Positions 23,682-28,426 of a DNA stretch of 28,426 nt are shown one piece after another (positions within the stretch are counted from its first letter, which is position 1; every line of letters starts with the position of its first letter). The notes beneath the pieces are model-generated. The model worked only from the letters and a program-made list of their open reading frames with translations, did no database searches and was not told the origin of the DNA. This DNA comes from CBFHND01 sp965657085 (GTDB lineage Bacteria; Pseudomonadota; Alphaproteobacteria; Rhodobacterales; Rhodobacteraceae). The translations under genes and the position numbers were made by a program. The stretch lies in assembly GCA_965657085.1 (NCBI GenBank), contig CBFHND010000035.1:1-28426 (forward strand). The letters run 5' to 3'.

Positions 23682-23689
23682 CTTAATTG
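23682..23689. repeat. 8-bp target duplication at the left end of ISL3 copy A
   Basis: CTTAATTG directly precedes the terminal GG of the element. Its exact inverted counterpart CAATTAAG lies at 28350-28357, directly before the right end of copy B. ISL3-family elements make 8-bp duplications. Confidence 0.8.
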
Positions 23690-25380
23690 GGTTCTGCCTC
23701 AATTTGTGTGGCGCAACTATCCTGAGCTTGGAACATTCGGGAGGGATAGTCGTGATTTCAAAAAAGCACTGGTCGCCCGGGAGCGACGTTTCGGTTCAAG
23801 GCGTTAAGCGACGTGATTCCGGCGGGTGGCTTGTATCCGGTGTTTTGGCACCCAGAGGCATCTGCCCAGATTGTGGTTTGCATTCTCGGCGTCGTCACGG
23901 GTGGCGGCAAAGGCGGCTACAGGATTTACCTGCACTTGGCGACAAGGTAACAATCGCACTCTGGGTCTGCAGGTGGCGATGTCGCGCTTCCACGTGCCCG
24001 CGGCGGACTTTTTCGGACTACACCTCGTCAATTGCGCGTCCATTTGCACGTCGAACTTCGCGTGCTGATGACATTGTAGTTCATCTGGGGCACGCCACGG
24101 GTGGACGGCCTGCCGAGCGGCTCTTGCGCCGTTTAGGCGTCGGTGTCAGCAATGACACGGTGCTGCGACACCTCAAGAAGTGTGCGGAAAGCGTCGCCCC
24201 GCCGCCAACGGTCATTGGCATCGACGATTGGAGCTGGCGCAAGTCGCAGACTTACGGAACCATCATCGTCGATCTCGAGCGGCAGACCGTAATTGATATT
24301 CTTCCGGATCGGAGCGTTGAAAGCTGTGCGAGCTGGCTGCGGCAGCACCCTGAGATTGAAGTCATCAGTCGGGATCGTTGTGGCGGATATGCGAAGGCCG
24401 CACGTCAGGGTGCACCGCAAGCCCTGCAGGTCGCAGACCGTTTCCATCTCGTCCAGAACCTGCGCCAGGCCATTGAAGAGCAGATGAATATGCATGGCCG
24501 CGCCACCGGGCGGGCGCTATTGTCAGATGCCGAAAACATCAGCACGGCCAATCATCTACTGCGATCGCGTCTTGCTCATCGGAAATCACGTGAGGAAATT
24601 TTCCGAAACATCCATGCGCTTCGTGATCAAGGGCTGTCTTGTAGCGAAATTGGACGTCGGACCGGCTTCCCGCGTCGTAGTGTGGCGAAGTGGTTGAGCT
24701 CCGACTCGCCACCAGACCGCCGCCGAGCTGCATTGAAGCCCACGTCGCCGTGGTATTTTGAGAGCATACTGGCCGATCTCTGGAAACAGGGTATCCGGTC
24801 CGGCCAGGAATTATTGGTCGAAATTCAACGCCATGGCTATGAGGGCAGCTTGTCTCATTTGCAACGTCTGCTGGCCGGATGGCGAAGGGATGAACAAACC
24901 GTTCTAGCAGGCCCGACCGACACGCCGCTGCCCCTGGCGCCTGTGCGGGACCCGCAAACCGGTCACGCCATTTCGCCGGTTGTCGCAGCGGCGCTCTGTA
25001 TCAAGCCGCGACGCAAATTGACCGCAGACCAGGCCCAAAAGGTAGATGCATTGAAGGCCGGATCGCCAAGCTTTGCCACGATGCGGAGCCTTGCCATGCG
25101 GTTTCAGGGCATTTTGCGCGGCGACCAGTCCGCCCCGCTGGACGCATGGATCGACCTGGCCATTGAGACTGGCATCCCACCAATCATGCGCTTTGCCCGC
25201 ACGCTGCACCGCGACATCGAGGCCGTGCGCAATGCCATCGAACTTCCGTGGAGCAACGGTCAGGCTGAGGGCCAAGTCAATCGCCTGAAGACCCTCAAGC
25301 GCGCCATGTACGGTCGCGCCGGACCAGAACTCCTCAGAGCCCGAATGCTGCCACTGCGCCACACAGATTGAGGCAGAACC
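23690..25380 (+). mobile_element. ISL3-family insertion sequence, copy A
   Basis: The element is 1691 bp. The left end begins GGTTCTGCCTCAAT, one variable base, then TGTGTGGCGCA; the right end is its inverted copy with a single mismatch over 26 bases. It encodes one ISL3 transposase and appears intact. The flanking 8-mers (CTTAATTG left, GATTTAAG right) do not match each other, so the element has recombined since insertion. Confidence 0.92.
23752..25371 (+). CDS. ISL3 family transposase
   Basis: The 539-residue transposase has an N-terminal zinc-binding segment (CPDCGLHSRRRHGWRQR, then RWRCRASTCPRRTF) and a DDE catalytic domain with Asp in VIGIDDWSWRK, Asp in VISRDRCGGYAKA and Glu in NGQAEGQVNRLKTLKR, all typical of DDE_Tnp_ISL3. 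A second helix-turn-helix (SCSEIGRRTGFPRRSVAKWL) is inserted before the last third. I chose GTG at 23752 because GGGAGG precedes it at a suitable distance; a longer TTG-initiated frame from 23704 would begin inside the terminal repeat. The stop lies within the right terminal repeat. Confidence 0.93.
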   Translation: MISKKHWSPGSDVSVQGVKRRDSGGWLVSGVLAPRGICPDCGLHSRRRHGWRQRRLQDLPALGDKVTIALWVCRWRCRASTCPRRTFSDYTSSIARPFARRTSRADDIVVHLGHATGGRPAERLLRRLGVGVSNDTVLRHLKKCAESVAPPPTVIGIDDWSWRKSQTYGTIIVDLERQTVIDILPDRSVESCASWLRQHPEIEVISRDRCGGYAKAARQGAPQALQVADRFHLVQNLRQAIEEQMNMHGRATGRALLSDAENISTANHLLRSRLAHRKSREEIFRNIHALRDQGLSCSEIGRRTGFPRRSVAKWLSSDSPPDRRRAALKPTSPWYFESILADLWKQGIRSGQELLVEIQRHGYEGSLSHLQRLLAGWRRDEQTVLAGPTDTPLPLAPVRDPQTGHAISPVVAAALCIKPRRKLTADQAQKVDALKAGSPSFATMRSLAMRFQGILRGDQSAPLDAWIDLAIETGIPPIMRFARTLHRDIEAVRNAIELPWSNGQAEGQVNRLKTLKRAMYGRAGPELLRARMLPLRHTD

Positions 25381-25508
25381 GATTTAAGGGCAACGCGACA
25401 GCTGCCAACATCCACGTAGTCCCGGGTGAAGATATTCGAATGCAGGACGGCGGCAATTTGATTAGCGCCATTGCCCGCGCCGCTCTGCATTCTTCTGTAC
25501 CGGTCAGG

Positions 25509-26576
25509 TCAAAATACGATTTGCATTCGTGCCCTGATCTCTTTTCCGTTCTCGCCGCTGGCCTGCTTGCCATCCATGTAGCTCAGACCAAGGCGAACGG
25601 CGTTGTTCGGGTAATAGTTGATGCCGACGGTGGTTTGCTTACCCTCTGTCGTACCAAGACCGACATCGCTGAACTTGCCGTATCCGTCCTCGTAGCGAAG
25701 CACTGCTTCCCATGCACCTTTCGAACTGCTTGGCTTCACCCGCTTGAACACGCCGTTGCTGTAGGGACGGCTCTCACCGGTCAGAACCCATCCTGCCTGA
25801 ATGTAGTATCCGTCCACATCAACCCCGCCCATGTTAGCGTTGAAGTATTCGGCCTGCGTGTGAAAGGGCCCCGATGCGGCCGCCAATTCGATGTTGTACG
25901 CATCGGTTTGGTTGGCAGGCAGAGCGGCATCACGGCTGGTAAAGCCGGCGCCAAGATGCAAGACCAGATCATCGGTCTGGATCGGGGCATAGGTAACGCG
26001 GCCGGTGATGGCCGTATTGCCGAAATCATCGCTGCCGTTGCCGGCCGCCTCGAAAACGCCCAGGCCGTAGGTCCAGTTGTCACCTGCACCGTGCAGTTGC
26101 ACACCGGCGTTGCGGCCGGGCGCGTAGAATTCGGTCAGGGCCGAGCGTTCAAGCGATGATATGTCCTTCGAACTGGTAAGTTGCTCAAAGCCAAACGGTT
26201 CTTTTTGCTTACCCACTGTGATCCGGGCCATCTTGCCAAAACCGGTGTAGCGCAGATAGAGGTCCTCGGCGCTGCCGCCGCCGGTACCGCTTTCGGCGAG
26301 ATTGAACTGTGCCTTGAAGGCCCAGTCGAGATATTTACCCTGGAAAAAAATCCGTGCGCGACGCACATCGAAATCATCGCTCTTACCGCTGATGTCGGAA
26401 TCGGTCGAATCGTAATCCCACTGCAGGCGCCCCCCCACCCGGAAAGACGCGGTACCATCAGCACTCTTGAAGGTTATCCCGCTCCCTGCCTTGAGGTTGA
26501 AACCAGAGGTTTCGTCGGCCTGCACGACGCCCGCCGCAGCGGCGAGCAATGCCGCCGGTATAAACTTCATTTTCAT
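25509..26576 (-). CDS. Outer-membrane porin, OprO/OprP (phosphate-selective) family
   Basis: The 355-residue protein has a signal peptide (MKMKFIPAALLAAAAGVVQA, cleavage after position 20) and alternating beta-strands ending in a terminal Phe (ARMQIVF), the outer-membrane insertion signal. Family motifs include FRVGGRLQWDYD, DDFDVRRARIFFQGKYLDWAFKAQFN and LYLRYTGFGKMARITVGKQKEPFGFEQLTSS, as in Porin_O_P proteins that pass phosphate or polyphosphate. The start at 26576 is supported by GGAG upstream. A PHO-box-like site lies about 130 bases upstream. It is the only non-transposition gene between the two ISL3 copies, so it may have been carried in by or trapped between insertion sequences. Confidence 0.9.
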   Translation of the reverse strand: MKMKFIPAALLAAAAGVVQADETSGFNLKAGSGITFKSADGTASFRVGGRLQWDYDSTDSDISGKSDDFDVRRARIFFQGKYLDWAFKAQFNLAESGTGGGSAEDLYLRYTGFGKMARITVGKQKEPFGFEQLTSSKDISSLERSALTEFYAPGRNAGVQLHGAGDNWTYGLGVFEAAGNGSDDFGNTAITGRVTYAPIQTDDLVLHLGAGFTSRDAALPANQTDAYNIELAAASGPFHTQAEYFNANMGGVDVDGYYIQAGWVLTGESRPYSNGVFKRVKPSSSKGAWEAVLRYEDGYGKFSDVGLGTTEGKQTTVGINYYPNNAVRLGLSYMDGKQASGENGKEIRARMQIVF

Positions 26577-26707
26577 TTCGTGTTCTCCAATTCTGTCAGG
26601 GAAATGCCATCGAGGCATCCGCAAGAGTCTCTTTCAACCGGGTATCCGGCGGGGCTACAGGCTGGCGAATCCCGCCAAAGACCCTTGCCGCTGAATGGCA
26701 GGCGATT

Positions 26708-26725
26708 GTTACAGAATCATGACGG
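26708..26725 (-). promoter_or_regulatory. PHO-box-like PhoB binding site upstream of the porin
   Basis: On the minus strand the sequence CCGTCATGATTCTGTAAC fits two 7-base PhoB half-sites around a 4-base spacer: 6 of 7 and 5 of 7 matches to CTGTCAT. PhoB activates phosphate-starvation genes, including OprO/OprP-type porins, which fits the downstream gene. No strong -10 box is visible at the expected distance. Confidence 0.5.
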
Positions 26726-26846
26726 TTTCGGGCATCGCTTGGCTTCGCTTTTGGCCAGCGCGCAGACCGAAGCGGACGGCTTCTGAACGGGAATACACGC
26801 GCAGGGCCGACCCCAATTCGGCTCTTTTGTTTGCAGTGTCGTGGTG

Positions 26847-28280
26847 GGGAGTGGGCAAAACCTGGTGGTCGACGTGGTAGGGTAAGGTTTCGGAACAAGG
26901 CGGGACCCACCATGGATGTAAGCATTTTTATCGAGACGACGTTTGACGATGGAGAAACCAAGAGGCGCAATATCGGTCGACTTCGCCGTGCGCCGGATGA
27001 GTTTGGTTCCGAAAATTTAGGCCTTCTCCTAGACGACGCAAAGACCTTGTTGAGGCGCTTGCAGGAAGCGATTGTGCAAGATCAGGTCGGTGAAGCATTT
27101 GATGCTCGCCGGAAATGCGATGACTGTGGCAAACAACGCGCGATCCATGATGATCGAGGGCGTATTCTCGACACTCTTTTCGGGCGAATTCGGGTGAAGT
27201 GGCCAAGGCTTCGACGCTGCTTGTGCCAACCGGCTGAGGTCGCGAAATCTGGGCCACAATCACCACTTGCCGGGTTGTTCTCTGACCGTGCGACTGCCGA
27301 ACTTCGGCGCCTGCAGGCTGAATTGGGGGCCAGGCACTCGTTTCGGGAAGCCGCTCGATTGATCGAAATGTTCATGCCCTGTTCGGCTCAATTGAACACG
27401 ACCGTTCGAAATCGTTTGGGTCGCATCGCCGACGAGCTAGGCCACGAAGACGTAAGCCAAGGAGACGCGGATACAATCGCGCCGCCATCACCACTAACCC
27501 TTTTCCTAGATGGTGCGCACATACGATGTCGACCTGAATACCAGAAGCGGCACCTCGATGTTGTAGTCGGCAAGGTTGAAAGCCCCAATATGAGCCGGCG
27601 GTTTGGTTTCGTGCAGCAAGCCGCCGGTTCTCCTGCAAAGCAACTCCGACATGACCTGATCGCGCAGGGCTGGGACGGTCAGAGCAAAGTGACCGTGATT
27701 TCAGACGGCGAACCTGCACTGCCGAATTTGGTGAGGCGTGCCGTTCGAGGTCCCGTCACCCACATACTGGACTGGTGGCATATCTCGATGCGGGTCAAGC
27801 ACATTGAAAATGCGGTGCGGGGCCTTCTGCAATCGAAGGGCTTTTCAGGGTTGCCGCTACTCTTCGAGCGACCTGCTGATACACTGCGTTGGTACCTTTG
27901 GCACGGCAAAGTGATGACCGCCGCGACAATCCTCAAGGTTCTTCAGATCGATTGCGATCGTCTGCACGCCGAAACCCGAGAATTACGAGAAGCGGCCAGG
28001 CGCGTCAAAGCCCGGTGCCAGGATCTCTATTCCTACCTTGCGAACAACTTTGACGCGCTCGTGGACTACGGCCATCGACACCGGAATGGCCTCGCAGTTT
28101 CGTCGTCTCGGGCAGAAGGCTGTGTTGATGACATCGGCAACACCCGCATGGGCAAGCGGCGGCGCATGAGATGGTCACCGCGGGGCGCGCATCGGGTTGC
28201 CGTCACTCGGGCCGCTGTGCTTGACGGAAGGCTAGGCGTCTCAAAGCGGGCCGCTTAACCACCAAGTTTTGCCCACTCCC
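26847..28280 (+). mobile_element. ISKra4-family insertion sequence
   Basis: The terminal inverted repeats are GGGAGTGGGCAAAAC followed by CTGGTGGT at the left (26847-26869) and the inverted copy at the right (28258-28280), with one mismatch over 23 bases. The 1434-bp element carries a single full-length transposase gene. No clear target duplication flanks it. Confidence 0.85.
26912..28258 (+). CDS. ISKra4 family transposase
   Basis: The 448-residue product has the ISKra4 layout. A zinc-finger-like segment (CDDCGKQRAIHDDRGR, Cys69/Cys72, with later CLCQP) is followed by a DDE domain with Asp in LFLDGAHIRCRP, Asp in VISDGEPALPNL, the family-specific DWWHISMRVKHIE and Glu in SSRAEGCVDD, ending in NTRMGKRRRMRWSPRGAH. 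I used the ATG at 26912; the frame from 26831 starts outside the element. The stop overlaps the right terminal repeat by one base. It appears intact. Confidence 0.88.
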   Translation: MDVSIFIETTFDDGETKRRNIGRLRRAPDEFGSENLGLLLDDAKTLLRRLQEAIVQDQVGEAFDARRKCDDCGKQRAIHDDRGRILDTLFGRIRVKWPRLRRCLCQPAEVAKSGPQSPLAGLFSDRATAELRRLQAELGARHSFREAARLIEMFMPCSAQLNTTVRNRLGRIADELGHEDVSQGDADTIAPPSPLTLFLDGAHIRCRPEYQKRHLDVVVGKVESPNMSRRFGFVQQAAGSPAKQLRHDLIAQGWDGQSKVTVISDGEPALPNLVRRAVRGPVTHILDWWHISMRVKHIENAVRGLLQSKGFSGLPLLFERPADTLRWYLWHGKVMTAATILKVLQIDCDRLHAETRELREAARRVKARCQDLYSYLANNFDALVDYGHRHRNGLAVSSSRAEGCVDDIGNTRMGKRRRMRWSPRGAHRVAVTRAAVLDGRLGVSKRAA

Positions 28281-28349
28281 GAATTAAAGACAAAATCTCA
28301 TATTTAAGGGCAAAGGGCGACCGTTGATTTCGTTGGATTTCTCATCTCA

Positions 28350-28357
28350 CAATTAAG
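28350..28357. repeat. 8-bp target duplication at the right end of ISL3 copy B
   Basis: CAATTAAG is the exact reverse complement of the CTTAATTG next to copy A's left end. Both directly abut the terminal GG of an ISL3 end. Confidence 0.8.
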
Positions 28358-28426
28358 GGTTCTGCCTCAATCTGTGTGGCGCAGTGGCAGCATTCGGGCT
28401 CTGAGGAGTTCTGGTCCGGCGCGACC
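28358..28426 (-). mobile_element. ISL3-family insertion sequence, copy B (partial, cut by window edge)
   Basis: The last 69 bases are identical to the reverse complement of the right end of copy A. They include the terminal repeat and the final codons of the transposase (GPELLRARMLPLRHTD and stop, at 28367 onward on the minus strand). The copy is therefore inverted relative to copy A and continues outside the window. Confidence 0.92.

Larger units (their letters stand above)
23671..28322. repeat. Dispersed GTCGCGT-GCCCTTAA repeat (three copies)
   Basis: GTCGCGTAGCCCTTAATTG at 23671-23689 flanks copy A on the left. Its inverted relative (GTCGCGTTGCCCTTAAATC on the minus strand, 25399-25381) flanks copy A on the right, matching 16 of 19 positions. 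A third related copy is at about 28302-28322 on the plus strand (ATTTAAGGGCAAAGGGCGAC). The coordinates give the span of all three, not one continuous repeat. Confidence 0.6.

Noticed and set aside
23671..25399. Treating the full 45-base flanking match as the ISL3 terminal repeat
   Set aside because: Copy B shows that the element ends at GGTTCTGCC; the outer bases differ there and the 8-bp duplication fits exactly at that border, so the outer similarity belongs to the target.
23690..28426. Simple composite transposon formed by the two ISL3 copies
   Set aside because: The matching duplication is between A's outer left end and B's inner right end, which fits an inversion and not a composite insertion.
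1..28426. CRISPR arrays, tRNA and rRNA genes
   Set aside because: No regularly spaced direct repeats and no tRNA or rRNA-like conserved sequence were seen in either strand by reading.

Overview
The window looks like an accessory region (plasmid or genomic island) of an alphaproteobacterium, most likely of the Rhodobacteraceae/Roseobacter group. This rests on the DUF1403 + ScpB-like + integrase gene set typical of alphaproteobacterial plasmids, an electron-transfer flavoprotein remnant close to the Rhodobacterales consensus, a moderately high GC content and many co-directional transport/catabolic operons. No rRNA, tRNA or CRISPR array was seen.

Region 1 (1-6801) is a mobile module. It holds a truncated tyrosine integrase, a divergent DUF1403-scpB-like pair, a convergent tniA-tniB-tniQ transposition operon of the Tn5053/Tn402 type, and an HTH protein resembling the DUF1612/RHE_PE00001 family that has lost its normal start. 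A 27-nt inverted repeat shaped like a tyrosine-recombinase core site lies at the integrase start. Region 2 (6803-7413) holds a LysR remnant and an unassigned stretch.

Region 3 (7414-18627) is metabolic. Creatinase (7414-8646) is convergent with a GlxA/CahR-like regulator. Upstream of that, ten genes run on the minus strand: BtpA-family protein, APRT-like phosphoribosyltransferase, PRPP synthetase, LysR regulator, a PotD/B/C/A-like ABC importer, a NodB-fold hydrolase and a yeast-type cytosine deaminase. Together they suggest import of a nitrogen-rich cyclic compound, its deamination and hydrolysis, and PRPP-dependent salvage. The substrate is not evident, and this cluster is the best candidate here for an undescribed pathway.

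Region 4 (18628-23301) has a decayed etfA, then a LysR regulator divergent from doxX-ygiD-yqjG. That set resembles the E. coli YhaJ-YqjF-YqjG quinone-stress genes and is visibly more GC-rich in its first half. Region 5 (23302-28426) is insertion-sequence territory: a complete ISL3-family element, an OprO/P-type porin with a PHO-box-like site, a complete ISKra4-family element, and the edge of a second, inverted copy of the ISL3 element. Matching 8-bp duplications beside the left end of the first copy and the right end of the second show that the segment between them has been inverted.
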